Assembly: GCF_002994745.2 (NCBI RefSeq)
Contig: NC_037091.1
Location: 13,206,501-13,270,500 of the forward strand
DNA length: 64,000 nucleotides
Direction: 5' to 3'
Source of the DNA: Rosa chinensis
Taxonomy: Eukaryota > Streptophyta > Magnoliopsida > Rosales > Rosaceae
The first letter of the stretch is position 1. Every line of letters begins with the position of its first letter. Below are positions 10,757 to 22,560 of this stretch, piece after piece. The notes beneath the pieces are model-generated. The model had not been told where the DNA came from. It was given only the letters and a program-made list of their open reading frames with translations, and searched no databases. Made by a program: the position numbers and the translations under genes.

Positions 10757-11487
10757 TTTTGAGGCAAACAGGATGTAATCCTCATCCTCCTTCTGGCTTT
10801 AGCAGATCAGCCATACCAACTACATTTGGTACTCGAGAACGTGGTATCTTAACTGGTGGAAACTCTATTCTTGGTCCTCACCCTTCCACCACCAATTCAT
10901 CATCTGGCAGAATTTCTTGCCAAATTTGTGGCCGCAACGGTCATACAGCTTTAGATTGCTACAACAGGCTGAATATTTCCTTTGAAGGTAGAGTTCCCAC
11001 TAAGAAACTCAGTGCTTTGGTTGCCTCTGTATCTACACTGTCATCATCTACATGGTTGCTTGATAGTGGAGCCAACACCCATTTCACCTCTGATCTCAAT
11101 AATCTACAGTTCCCAAAAGAATACAATGGCACTGACCAAATTGGTGGTATAGGTACAAACTTTGATTTACCTATTTCTCATATTGATTCCTCTCTCTTAA
11201 CTACTAGTAACCAATCCTTTAAGCTAAACAATATTCTTCATTGTCCTACTGCTTCTACCAATCTTCTTTCTCTCTACCAATTTTCTTCTAATAATGTTTG
11301 TTATTTTCTAATCTCTTCTACCATTTTTCTTGTTAAGGACTTAAAAACAGAGAGGACGCTATTTCTGGGGAGGAGTAGAAATGGTCTCTATCCGTTGCGC
11401 CTTCAATCACAACATGATCTTGATCTTGGTTGTCATTTTGCTTTTGTTGGTGTATGGTCCCTGCTCATGTCTGGCATTCTAGGCTAG
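10757..11487 (+). pseudogene. Copia gag zinc knuckle and aspartic protease
   Basis: CQICGRNGHTALDC is a textbook CX2CX4HX4C knuckle that binds the element's RNA. Next comes STWLLDSGANTHFTSD, with the DSGA catalytic motif of retroviral-type aspartic protease that cleaves the polyprotein. LFLGRSRNGLYPL starts the pre-integrase region. The frame continues from Copia sequence resuming after the insertion and terminates at about 11487; 11488-11638 carries the rest of the pre-integrase region in another frame. Confidence 0.85.
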
Positions 11488-11638
11488 GACATTCTTCTTC
11501 AAAATTTTATCTAGAATTTTGTCAAATAAAAATGTGCCTGTCTCATGTCCTTCATCAATGTCATTTTGTTAGTCTTGTCCATTAGGAAAGAGTACTAGGC
11601 TTCCTTTTCAATTATCTGAGTCTATATCAAATTATCCT

Positions 11639-12082
11639 TTGGAATTAATTCATTCGGATGTTTGGTCTTATTCAACTATGTCAACTCAAAGCTTTAAATA
11701 TTATGTTCTTTTTGTCGATGATTACTCTAGATACTCTAGGATCTTCCCAATGAAAAACAAAATTGAATTATACTCAATTTTTGTCCACTTTCACAAACAA
11801 GTTGAAAATCTCCTTTCCACTAAAATCAAAATGCTTCAAACTGATGAAGGAGGTGAATATACCTCCCTTGCTCTACGACACTACCTAGTTAATCATGGAA
11901 TTTGTCAACGGTTTTCTTGTCCTAAACACCCTGAGCAGAATGGTCTTGCCGAGCGCAAGCATCGTCATATAGTTGATACAAGCCTTACTCTCTTGGCTCA
12001 TGCTTATGTTCCTTCAACATATTGGGTGAAGGCTGCTTTCCTTTTCGTGAGACAAATTCTCCCTCCCCTGGTAACTCTTTAA
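11639..12082 (+). pseudogene. Copia integrase core
   Basis: The three catalytic residues of a DDE integrase are visible: D in ELIHSDVW, D in MLQTDEGGEY, and E in QNGLAERKHRH, with YVLFVDDYSRYS between. The enzyme would insert the cDNA into chromosomal DNA. The frame ends at LPPLVTL and then shifts into a Ser/Pro/Thr-rich linker (about 12083-12430) typical of the region between integrase and RT. Confidence 0.88.
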
Positions 12083-12430
12083 TTTTACCTCCTTTAGAAA
12101 TCTTTCCTCTTACTTTTCCTCATGTTTCTTCTCATCCATATCCTTTAATTAATGATACCAATCCATCGTCTTCCTCCCAAGATAATTCTAGGCCTTCATC
12201 ATTATCCATTCCACCACAATTTCAACCTAATCCAACTACTTCACTGCAACCTGGTTCAACTTTGACATCTACTACAATTAATTCTCCTACTTTGTCGTCA
12301 CCTTCACAACCAACATCAACAACTCCAATTAATCCTACCTCTAGTCTCCCAAATCTTCCTTCCCGACCTCAACCCAACCCCATGCCTATACAACCAAGTG
12401 CAAGTGCCATACCTAATGCTCATTCCATGA

Positions 12431-13154
12431 TCACCAGGGAAAGGATGGGATTCAGAAACCCAATCCTAAGTATGCGTTGCATGCTTCTCTTCTTAATGAT
12501 GTCGTTGAGCCTACATGTTTTAAACAAGCTGTTAAACATGCACATTGGAGGCAAGCAATGTTTGAAGAATACAATGCGCTTCAAAATAATGGTACATGGA
12601 ATTTGGTGTTATACAAACCCTCTATGAATGTCCTCCCCAATAAATGGATCTTCAAAATCAAAAAGCATATTAATGGCTCAATAGAACGGTACAAGGCAAG
12701 CGTTGTTGCCAATGGCTTTCATCAACAAGAGGGTATTGACTTCTCCGAAACTTTTAGTCCGGTCATCAAGCATTCCACAATTCATCTTGTCTTGGCTTTG
12801 GCAGTTAGTCACAGTTGGCATGTTCGGCAACTAGATGTTCATAATGCATTCTTGCATGGTTATATCATTGAGAACATCTACATGAGACAACCACCTGGCT
12901 TTGTTGATCCAACATATCCCAAACATGTTTGTAAATTGAATTTTTCATTATATGGCCTTAAGCAAGCTCCTAGGGCCTGGTTTCAATGCTTTGCTAACTA
13001 CATCGAAGACTTGGGGTTCAAAGAATCAAGAGCAGATTACTCCATGTTCACTTATAGTCATGATGGTGTCTTTCTCATCTTCTCATCTATGTGGATAATA
13101 TTCTTCTTACTGGTAACATCCATTCTTCAATTAATAAACTTATTCACTGGTTGA
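12431..13154 (+). pseudogene. Copia reverse transcriptase, N-terminal part
   Basis: Contains NNGTWNLV, NKWIFKIKKHINGSIERYKA, GIDFSETFSPVIKHSTIH, VRQLDVHNAFLHG and LYGLKQAPRAW, in the order of a Copia RT. The frame is lost around 13083, just before the catalytic motif. Confidence 0.88.
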
Positions 13155-14043
13155 GCTCCTTGTTTTCTATGAAAGACCTTGGTCTTATACATTATTTTCT
13201 TTGCATTGAACCAACCAATCATGGCTCTCATCTTTCTCTCGCACAAACCAAGTACGTAGTTGATTTGCTTAAACGTACTAACATGCATGAAGTACAACCA
13301 ATTTCTTCACTAACAACTAGTGGTCAAAAGTTGATTAAACATGCAGGCACTTGTCTTTCTGATCCCTCAGAGTACAGAAGTGTTGTTCGAGCACTCCAAT
13401 ACCTCAAGCTTACTAGACCTGATACTTCATACTCTCTCAATCAAGCGTGTATGTTTATGCAACCACCAACTACAACTCATTGGACGGTCGTGAAATGGAT
13501 TCTTCACTATCTTAAAGCCACTTTCACTCATGGGTTACTTTACAAACCAGGTTCTCTTCAACTTCAAGCTTACTCAGATGCAGACTATGCTGGAGATCCT
13601 GATAATCGTCATTTATCTGGTAGGTATTGTGTATACTTGGGTCCTAATCTGAGCTCGTGGAGCTCTAAGACTCACAAAATAGTTTCCCATTCTAGTGCAG
13701 AAGCTGAGTGTCGGCAACTTGCTTATACTGCAGCAGAGAGCTCATGGCTCGGTTATATTTTTTGTGATCTCAGCTTATTCCTTCACTGTCCTCATATTTG
13801 GTGTGATAATATCTCTGCCATTGTAATTGCCTATAATCCAGTATTTCATGGATGCACTAAACATATTGAAGTCGAGTATCACTATGTGCGGGACAAAGTT
13901 GTCAACCGAGAGCTTCAAGTTTCCTTTGTTTCTATAACAGATCAGCTAGCTGATATATTCACCAAGGGATTACCTGCTCCAGGGTTTCATTTTCTCGTTT
14001 CGAAGCTGCCAGTGCTTCCTCCCCCTGCCAGCTTGCGAGGGCA
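13083..14043 (+). pseudogene. Copia reverse transcriptase C-terminus and RNase H
   Basis: Across the frameshift the catalytic box reads YVDN instead of YVDD: the second metal-binding aspartate codon has become AAT. Then follow SMKDLGLIHYFLCIE and the RNase H motifs YSDADYAGD, SSAEAECRQLA, WCDNISAI, KHIEVEYHYVRD and LADIFTKGL. The polypurine stretch CGAGGGCA at 14036-14043 abuts the 3' LTR. Confidence 0.88.
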
Positions 14044-14356
14044 TGATAAAGCAGAAGTATGTTTGCACTCTTCACGTATGCATGCATGCAAGGAAACTCT
14101 ATCTCTCAAGTCTCCTAACCTTATCTCACCTTCTTCTAGTGTCGATCAACAGCATGGGAGCAATCTGTTACAACATTTATCTGATCATCCTTATCAATTG
14201 TATATCTAAGTATGTAAATCTAATAGAGTTCTACTCTATCATTTGTAACGACTTGTAGTGATCACTGCTATTAAGTTAAGTATAAATACTTGGTATTGGT
14301 CATCAATTAAGGTGCGCTCAATACTACATTTCTATCTCTTGCTTCTAAACCTTTTA
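14044..14356 (+). repeat. 3' LTR of the Copia element
   Basis: Begins TGATAAAGCAGAAG, ends CCTTTTA, and is followed by the target duplication AATGC (14357-14361). Confidence 0.9.
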
Positions 14357-14361
14357 AATGC

Positions 14362-15140
14362 ATCCCTACTCACCAAATGCAGTATACAATCTTGGGCATA
14401 AGGGCAATGAAAAAAATAAATGCATACTACCTTCAACATTATAATTGTACATCAAGCAACCCATCTCTCCTATGTACCCCTTTGGCTGTAAACCTTCTCT
14501 AGTAGGCAATATCCCTGTGCAACTCCTCCAAGCATGCACAACCACCTTACCTAGCACCTTTACTTCCAAATAGCTAGCTTTCCACAATTTACAGTAGGGA
14601 TCTAAGGGTGGAGGAAGTACCAACACTATTCCCAAAGCAATATCCTTATTCCTTAGTTATAAAGTAAGCACTATTTGTAGCAAACATACATTTTTGTGAA
14701 AATGCCATACCAAAACGATTTGCAGTTACTCTCCTACTCATGGGAATGGACAGAATTAGATCAATGTCGGCCGCTGAGAATAATAATTCCAACTTTTGAA
14801 CATCCCTGGCTCGTGTTACAGGATCAATCAATAATTGTGAAACAAATTTTGGAGCTCCATTATAAAGAGGAGAAGATGGGCATCTTGGAAAAGAATCTGA
14901 TATCCATTTGTTCTTCCATATATCGACCTGTGCACCAAAACCAATTTTCCAACACAAACCATGACTCAATACCTCCCTAGCCGATAATATGCTACGCCAA
15001 GAAAAGGACGGGCTCCACCCCAGATCAGCAGAAAAAAAGTTTCCAGTTAGATAATACAATGCCTTGTATAACTTTGCAATTAATGAATCCAAATTCTGTA
15101 ATAAGCGCTAACCCTTCTTGGCATGCATAGCTAATTGAAC
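14362..15140 (-). pseudogene. L1-like LINE piece: RT C-terminal (zf-RVT) region
   Basis: The minus strand reads SPSFSWRSILSAREVLSHGL, GAQVDIWKNKWI, then RSCTGILPTREGL and SMHLFFSLPLC, i.e. the region after the palm/thumb and the zf-RVT zinc-binding domain of plant LINE ORF2. Stops and shifts are frequent. It joins 7506 on one side (across Copia) and 19094 on the other (across the LTR element). Confidence 0.8.
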
Positions 15141-15846
15141 TATTGAAAAATTTGGTTGATGGATGCTATTTCTGTCACCGGATTTCATCTCCTACAAGAT
15201 CTCAAAAATACAATATATTAATAACAAATAACAATTATCATTTCATTGTGATAATAGACTAAAATACCAAGAATCATAACACTTATCTATTGGATTTGTA
15301 GGCTTTAGGAGGACAGATCATTCAAAAAGAGTTTGTGGTTGAGGCATGTAAACACTGCCCTTAAGAGTAAATTTCGCCCCTCGGAGACGATGTCTCGGTG
15401 GAGCAGGTTTGTGGCACCCTACCCTCCAGGGTACAACAACCGTTAATCCTTGTAAGCGTACACTTGCAAACTTGGATCCTAGAAATGCTTGATTTTTTCC
15501 GTTGGCATTATGGAAGAGTAAGAACAAGGAACACTCTAGAATATGTATGAACTCACTAGAGAAATGGCTACGGAGAGGACTATAGAAGATAATGAATTTA
15601 ATTTTTTTTTTTTTTTGTAAAAGCAAGAAGTGACAGGTATATATAGTAGATGAAAATACTTAGACATATGATGCAAATTTAATAAGATAATTATTGGAAT
15701 ATTGTAACTCCTGTAACCTTAATATGCCCTAATATTATGAATATAATGAATTAGTAACATTTTAGCATAAATGTATAGTAAATAGTTTTTCAAAGCATTG
15801 GGAGTTACACAAAGTATTTTGAAATACACAATCAAAATTTCCAACA
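15141..15846 (-). repeat. LTR (3' copy in minus orientation) of the LARD-like element
   Basis: About 706 bp, closely matching 18393-19093 over its whole length; shared landmarks are the GTCACCGGATTTCATCTCC block, the GTTTGTGGTTGAGGCATG block and the end AAAATTTCCAACA. Its outer terminus reads TATTGAAAA instead of TGTTGGAAAA. Confidence 0.88.
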
Positions 15847-15862
15847 ATCCCCCACATATTTC
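15847..15862 (-). promoter_or_regulatory. Probable polypurine tract
   Basis: On the minus strand the sequence next to the LTR is ATATGTGGGGGAT, a G-rich tract of the type that primes plus-strand synthesis. It is the main reason for calling the element minus-oriented. Confidence 0.55.
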
Positions 15863-16704
15863 AAAATACGGAAGCTGCTAACTGAACAAGGAAATTATAG
15901 AGTGCCAAAGGAAAATGAGAATCCAATGCTTCTGAACTGGTGTCTTTTGGACTATGAACCAGCCATAGGATAAATAATTGTGATCCATAGAAATTTGGTG
16001 AAAATTAAATTTTCTATGAACCAAAATTTCTTAATATGAATCAAAGAACTACCATCCACATTGAACTCTCGAAATCAAGCATTTTCTGCGGGTGGGTACG
16101 AATAGGCCATGCACCCCTACCTGGATATTCATGAGTGTTCTAGAAGACTTGCCCAAGTTTCATAGGAAGCGGCCCCACTTCCACACTCATATAGGTGAGT
16201 CCATCAAGCGTGTACTGGAATCGGACACACCACCCAAGTGTAAGGGCTATGGTACTCATTACGAACAAAAGTTCATCCTTTACGTTCCAGTTAAAGCACT
16301 ATCTGTGCATCATAGGGATGGACTCAAAGTTTTAATTTGATAGTGCATCACTGATCAACAAGTGACTTGTTATTACCCATATGAACCTACTTCCTGGGAT
16401 CACCAATCACATAGGTTAGGTTTCCATCACTCTTGACCTTTGTTATAGGCATACTCTCATCCCCCTCGATGTATTAACCACCAGCTTCGGCCTTTAGCCT
16501 AGTGGTTTTGTCAGAGTATTGGCCAAAATCAACTCTGACCTACACAGCTTATTCAATAATCTCAACAATAAGTAATCTCTATTGGATTTTTAGTTATCCA
16601 ATATATCTCATTTAAATATAAGAACCTATTTTTTCTTGTTTTTCTTTGAACCCCATATTTTTGAGTTTTTCTGAATTAGCCTCAGGCTCATATATATAGG
16701 CAAG

Positions 16705-17640
16705 ATAATATCAAGCCATATATATTTAGGCAACGAATCTTCGCATGTCAAGGACTTGGGAATTTAATAGGCAACATTATTTACCGATTTCGTGATCGAC
16801 TTCATATCCTTTAGTCACCCCCACATTTGTAGCCATCAAATGTCTTTTAATTCTTGATCAAAATTAAATTTGATCATGGAGGTACATTGAATGTCCATTT
16901 TTTTAAAGTATAAACCGAAGGTAGCAATCAACAAGATAGTTTTTCAATGTATCAGCATAAGAGATAATATCGAGGCGCCAACTAATGAAGAGTGCATATA
17001 CTTATTTATTTTGAGGCAACATTAACTGAAAGGCAACGAAAATTTGAAAGGTAACCCAAAACCTTAAAGGCAGCATATGGAGCTAATCGTTTGAGCAAAT
17101 ATGGCTAGGGAACCATGTTTAGAGACTTGTTGTCTCTGCATTATATCTGGAAGCACCGATAATATGAAATCAGTCAACTATTTTCTTGGTAACCAAATTC
17201 TCAAGGCAACCATGTTCATTACCATTTAAATATTGAGGCAACCGTTATATCTAATCCATAGGATATGGTCCAATTCATCATTCAAGATGTAAATGAGGCA
17301 ACCCTTATTACTAGTAACCAAACTTTAAGGCAACATTATTATTTTTTTCTTTTCGAAGGCATCAACCGTAGGGACATTTATATTCCGAGGCATCAAATTA
17401 CCATAGGCAACCGTCAATATAAAACTGACATATAATTTCTCAATGCGTTATTCACGATAACACATTTATTTTTCAGGCAATTGAGGCATCATCTTAATCA
17501 ATAGGCAATGGAAATATTGAGAGGCAACAATTTTATTATTTCCGAAGAAACAATAATCCAAAGGCAACATTTCAAAAAAAAAAAAAAATTTCTCCCTTGA
17601 AGAAAAAATACTTTGAAGGGACGTATTCCGAAGGCAACAA
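16705..17640. repeat. Dispersed AGGCAAC motif cluster inside the LARD-like element
   Basis: About twenty occurrences of AGGCAAC or one-base variants (AGGCATC, AGGTAAC, AGGCAGC) at irregular spacing of about 15-120 bp in otherwise AT-rich, non-coding DNA. Read on the minus, genomic-RNA strand they are GTTGCCT. No function is known to me. Confidence 0.7.
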
Positions 17641-18392
17641 CAAAGGAACAACTTTTTGAGTTATAACGGTAAAAAATATTTTAATGCATAGAAAATAATT
17701 ATAGTTCAAATCATATAACAGAGAATTAAAATCGCTTGCTAAACCATAAGATTAATAGCAATGATGCGCAATAAATGGTACGAAAATAGTAAAACAATAT
17801 TATATAAAGCTATTAATATAGAAAAGTAAATGTGCAAAGCGGTTAGTTTTTAAGTTACAACATAATGCATTGAACAATGAAGTGAATGCAAATTAAACTA
17901 AAATTAATAGTAGGACACAACTTAAATCATCATTACACCATGCATTACTAACCGAAAAATGCACATTATAGGATCAAGAATCAAATGTAGAACTATTTAG
18001 TTTTTCAAGTTATAACCTAATGCCAATAATAACTCAAAATCTATAGGCAGAAACTTAAACGATCATAAGCCATAAGCAAATAAAATATAACCGAAACTTA
18101 ATGCATGATTAAACTTTATACTTTTGCAATCAATAGAAAGCCAATTAATCACATATAATTCCAAATCAAACGGTTCCTATTGCAAAAAGGAACAACTAAT
18201 TCATAAATATAATTCAAGATATAGTGATCCTCCATTCTCAAAGGAAAATTTCAGTAGTTCTCTTCAATTCTCGGAGTTGAAAGTAATATATTTAACGACA
18301 GAGAATTATGTTCACTCAATGAATAAAAGACTTATCTTTTTGTCCAAGCTTTCCACAAGGAAACATCCACCAACGAAATCTACTCTTAAGAT

Positions 18393-19093
18393 TGTTGGAA
18401 AATTTGGTCAATGGATGCTATTTCCGTCACCGGATTTCATCTCCTATAAGATCTCAAAAATACAATATATTAATAACAAATAATAATTATCATTTCATTG
18501 TGATAATAGACTAAAATACCAAGAATCATAACACTTATCTATTGGATTTGTAGGCTTCAGGAGGACAGATTATTCAAAAAGAGTTTGTGGTTGAGGCATG
18601 TAAACACTGCCCTTAAGAGTAGATTTCGCCCCTCGGAGACAATGTCTTGGTGCAACAGGTTTGTGGCGCCCTACCGTCCAGGGTACAACAACTGTTAATC
18701 CTTGTAAGCATACACTCGCAAACTTGGATCCTAGAAATGCTTGATTTTTTCCGTTGGCATTATGGAAGAGTAAGAATAAGGAACACTCTAGAATATGTAT
18801 GAACTCACTAGAGAAATGGCTACGGAGAGGACTATAGAAGATAACGAATTTCATTTTTTTTTTATAAGAGCAAGAAGTGACATGTATATATAGTAGATGA
18901 AAATACTTAGAGATATGATGCAAATTTAATAAGATAATTATTGAAATATTGTAACTCCTGTAACCTTAATATGCCCTAATATTATGAACATAATGAATTA
19001 GTAACATTTTAGCATAAATGTATAGTAAATAGTTTTTCAAAGCATTGGGAATTACACAAAGTATTTTGAAATACACAATCAAAATTTCCAACA
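18393..19093 (-). repeat. LTR (5' copy in minus orientation) of the LARD-like element
   Basis: About 701 bp, plus-strand ends TGTTGGAAAATTT and AAATTTCCAACA, so the LTR has a perfect short terminal inverted repeat TGTTGGAAA. The same spurious minus frame occurs in both LTR copies (15318-15626, 18570-18923). Confidence 0.88.
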
Positions 19094-20263
19094 TGACCCA
19101 ATGAAGATTCTTAAAACCCATTCCACCTTCATTTTTAGGAATACATAATCTCTCCCAAGAATGCCAATGAATCTTAATTCTTTTTATCAGTATCTCCCCA
19201 CCAAAAACAGGCACACAACTAATGCAAATGATTGCATAATCAAGTAGACAACTGATAACAATTGATCACAAAGTTAGGAGCTATCTGAGCTACAGCTTTA
19301 ATTATAATCTCCTTACCAGCACCACTAAAGAGCTTTGCACGCCAACTTACCAATTTCTTAGTGAGCTTTTCTTTGGAGTAGCTAAAAGCTTCGGCTTTTT
19401 TCCTGCCTACATGTGTAGGTAATCCCAAGTAGAGATCATGTTTATCCGCTCGTTGCAACCCCAAAATGTCTGCCAACTGTAATTGTCTAGCCATCTTCAT
19501 ATGTTTACTAAAAGAAACACCACTCTTGTGCTGATTTACCCGTTGTCTAGAAGCAATCTCATAAGTGTACATAATATTACAATATCGTTGACATTCCTCT
19601 TTAGTTGTTGTACCCAATAGAAAATTATAATATGTAAATAACAAGTGATCGTTGGATCTGGACCAACTAAATGCCAATACTTCTGAAAAAAGAAAGGTGA
19701 TATCCCATCAAGGCCAGAAGCCTTCGATGGATGCATCTAAAAAAGAGTTGTTTTCACTCCAAAGTCCATATATGGAGCTAATAACTCCTGATTCATTGCA
19801 AGTATTACTTTGGCCTGTACTGTATTCAAGATAATGTGCAAAGCATTTTCATTCACACCATTCGTAGCAAACAGTAAGCTATAATATGAAGTAACAACTC
19901 CCTTAATCTCTTTGGAATCCGTAAACTAGACACCCTTTGAATTACGTAAACCATTGATAGTGTTTCTTTCCCTCTGATTAGATGCTCTGCGATGAAAATA
20001 GGTTATGTTTCTATATCCATCTTTCAACCACAAAGCCTTGAACCTCTGGATCGACATAGTTTCCTTTTCAGTAATCAATGCTTGAAACTTTGGATTCAGA
20101 GCTTGTTTTTTCTGCATTATGTGCCAGATCAAAGGAAGCTCCCAATAACTCATCTAGCCTGCTTTTGACTGCCTGAATTTCTACTTGTTTGAATATAAAG
20201 GTTTGTCTTTGCAATGCAATCAACGCTGCACTTGTGGTTTTGATCTTTCCTGTTGTTTGGCTA
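19094..20263 (-). pseudogene. L1-like LINE piece: linker and deleted reverse transcriptase
   Basis: In minus order: FKALWLKDGYRNITYFHRRA (the linker between endonuclease and RT), HPSKASGLDGISPFFFQKYW (first RT block), then directly TKEECQRYCNIMYTYEIASR, VNQHKSGVSFSKH and HDLYLGLPTHVGRKK, and finally CIPKNEGGMGFKNLHWVM. Between FFFQKYW and TKEECQRY an intact L1 RT would carry more than 200 residues including the FADD catalytic motif; these are missing. The element had lost its RT core and could not move itself. It joins 15140 across the LARD element and 28502 across the hAT element. Confidence 0.82.
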
Positions 20264-20459
20264 ATGGGATCTAGGGGTGAGCAAAAAAGCTCGAAAAACT
20301 TTCACTACTAGAATTATGCTCATAGACATCACGACAATTACATCGGTGAGAAATACACGCGATGTAAAACAATGTCATTAACATCGATTCCTCAAAAACC
20401 GATTTCTATGCGTATAACTAACATCGCTTTTTACTGTTGACCGATGTCTGTATTTTGAA

Positions 20460-22228
20460 TCAAAAATTTTCAAAAACGCGGAAAGACTAAGTTAAAAATT
20501 TTCAGGAACGGAGGAACAAAATTTTCATTCCCCACACTTATTATTTTTCCACTACTTCAACACAATTGAAAACACCGCTTCCCATTTTTTCTCTTGCTAT
20601 TCCCCGAACCCTAGCCCTCTCCTCCTTCCTCTCCCACTCTCTTTCCACAGCCACCACCGCTTCCCTCTTCCACTCTCATTAACCGCCTCCGCCTCTTGCC
20701 GGCGCCATCACCTCCACGAGCAAGCTCTCTCTCACTCTAGGATCTCGGAAGACTGAAAGAAGGCAAAGAACCTTTTTCTCAATCTCACTCTCGAATGGGG
20801 GAAATCGATTGCTTCTGTGAACCAAGACAACATCCCAGGGGCGACTGGCTACCACTCCTTGTCCTAAGATGACTAGGGTTTGGGAAATCCTAATTAAACC
20901 CTAGGCGCCATAAAAGCCATAATCAAGCAAAACTTCTGAAACGTTTCTGGCAGGAAAGATTTTCCTAGAGAGATCAATCATCTTTGAAGCGGAATTTCGC
21001 TGCCGTTAATTTGTTTGGAAACGATGGACAGAGGAAAGTACTAGAACAAGCCCACTGGTTAGCGCCAGTTCTCCAGTCGCGAAGATCTTCGTAAGCCTCT
21101 GTTTCTCTCCTCCTTTGTTCATTCCAAAGAAAACAGCTTGATTCGTGATTATTTTGTTCTCATAACATGAATAATGATTTCAGTTCTCAGAACATGATAA
21201 TGATTTCAGTTCTAGTAATGGTGTATTACTATTCGGATTTGGGTTGGAACTTGAGGAATGATTATTGATTATGAAAGACCAGAATTTAACAAGTCATTGC
21301 AAGGTCACCCTTTTCTTGTCTTAAGATTTTAGCAATGTTTGATGTCAATTGCAAGTTCAAGTAGCTGCCAACTCATATTTATTTTTAAGTATTGGCTGAA
21401 TAATCCAGGAAAGAATTATAGTTTTATTTTTACTTTCTCAATATGATCCCATGTAATGGAAACTGAAACACTAATCGACATTCCGGAATTTCATTGTTGG
21501 TTTTCATTGTTTTGGGGATATTTACTCGGCTCTAGATGAGATTTCAATAGATTGTACCAATGAGTGTTGCTTCTTAATATGAACTCCCTGTAAGTTTTGA
21601 TTGATTTGGGGATGTTCTATTGTTCTTGAGATGGATAGGAGTGAAGGTTAGGCATGACACTGCCTTTGTGTCTTACTAAATGGTCTAATTCTGTTTCTTT
21701 GCCAAAACAAATTAATGACTTCCTTTTCATATGTGTAAAAGAGAGAGGGAAGGGAAATAAATATGAAACTAGATGCCCTTATATTTATATTACAATTTCC
21801 AGTTTATTTTCGAAAATCATGATATATCTTACTTCCAGAGTAAGATGATTCCCGCTGCTCTGGTCAAATTAAGCATTCTGACTCTTTTTTGTGTTGCATT
21901 TGTTGTTTATATATATTTGCAGTTGCCGGTACCTCCACCCGTCCCCATTCTTTTTCAAAGTTAACTCTCTGTCACACTGTTTTTGTGGTCACCGTGATGC
22001 AAATATCAATTTTTAGGTTTAAGTAACCTTTTACTTAATGTTCTATTAGCGAGAAACTGAACCTTAAGTGTTGTCATTTGAAAGATGAAACGTCAAGAAT
22101 CTTTGGTTAATCATTATGATTGGAAAACATATTTTCTTACACTTTATCTTTTGGAAATTTGGAAACAATACCTATTCGTCTTCAATTTATTTTAACAGTT
22201 ATACTTAATCACCTTGCCTAATGCTAGT
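20460..22228. other. Interior of the CACTA element, leader-like and intron-like DNA
   Basis: 20560-20800 is CT-rich and resembles a plant 5' leader (CGAACCCTAGCC, serine/proline-rich if translated). A possible exon ends near 21090 (GATCTTC followed by GTAAGCC). Beyond it, 21100-22228 is T-rich and intron-like. It may be the captured upstream part of one of the two genes, but I recognise no protein. Confidence 0.3.
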
Positions 22229-22560
22229 TTATCCCAAGCATTTGATACCCTGCTCCGGAAGCTACAAAGGTATGTCCCTCTTGGAGCATCTGTTGCTGAT
22301 TTGTATGCAGGGGCAGGTGTTATCAGATTATCATTGGCTGCTACAAGAAAATGCAGGCAAGAATTTAAGATTTCTGTAAATGCACAATATTAAAACTCAT
22401 AAGTCTCGAACTTTATAAAGTGAAATTCTAATTGTTTTCTAGGTCTGTGAGATGCATTGAGATTAACAAAGAATCAAAGCTATCCTTTGAGAAGACGGTT
22501 GCTCGCCTGCCAAACATAGTAGATAGCAGCATCAGCTGGCATCATGCAGACACTTCTAAG
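22229..22560 (+). pseudogene. RNA m5U methyltransferase (TRM2/RumA-like) two-exon fragment
   Basis: Exon 22229-22356 encodes SQAFDTLLRKLQRYVPLGAS followed by VADLYAGAGVIRLSLAATRK. Exon 22443-22560 encodes SVRCIEINKESKLSFEKTV, RLPNIVDSSISWHHADTSK. This is the SAM-binding core of the plant tRNA/rRNA uracil-5-methyltransferase family (At3g21300 type), with motif I DLYAGAGV. The intron appears to use a GC donor (AG then GCAAG) and ends TTTTCTAG. The catalytic C-terminal domain is absent, and one glycine of the nucleotide loop is replaced (GVIR for GVIG). It is a captured fragment and cannot make a working enzyme. Confidence 0.85.

Larger units (their letters stand above)
7512..14356 (+). mobile_element. 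Ty1/Copia LTR retrotransposon inserted in the LINE
   Basis: A 6.85-kb footprint bounded by 313-bp LTRs and the 5-bp duplication AATGC (7507-7511 and 14357-14361). Domain order gag, protease, integrase, reverse transcriptase, RNase H identifies Copia. It is degenerate: gag is split by two later insertions (about 8487-9347 and 9586-10751), and there are several frameshifts. Outside those insertions the original length was about 4.8 kb, normal for Copia. It cannot be autonomous now. Confidence 0.92.
15141..19093 (-). mobile_element. Coding-free LTR element (LARD-like), inserted in the LINE
   Basis: A 3.95-kb element with about 0.7-kb LTRs and imperfect duplication TGAAC (15136-15140) / TGACC (19094-19098). 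The interior (15847-18392) has no recognisable gag or pol. A G-rich polypurine tract next to the 15141 LTR when read on the minus strand sets the orientation. It depends on another element's proteins if mobile. Confidence 0.85.

Noticed and set aside
12022..12627. A 201-residue Ser/Pro-rich plus frame.
   Set aside because: It overlaps the end of Copia integrase and is the low-complexity linker before RT, not a separate gene.
15318..18923. Two nearly identical minus-strand frames (15318-15626, 18570-18923) that look like a duplicated small gene.
   Set aside because: They are the same stretch of the two LTRs of the 15141-19093 element; no domain, and flanking LTR ends explain the duplication.
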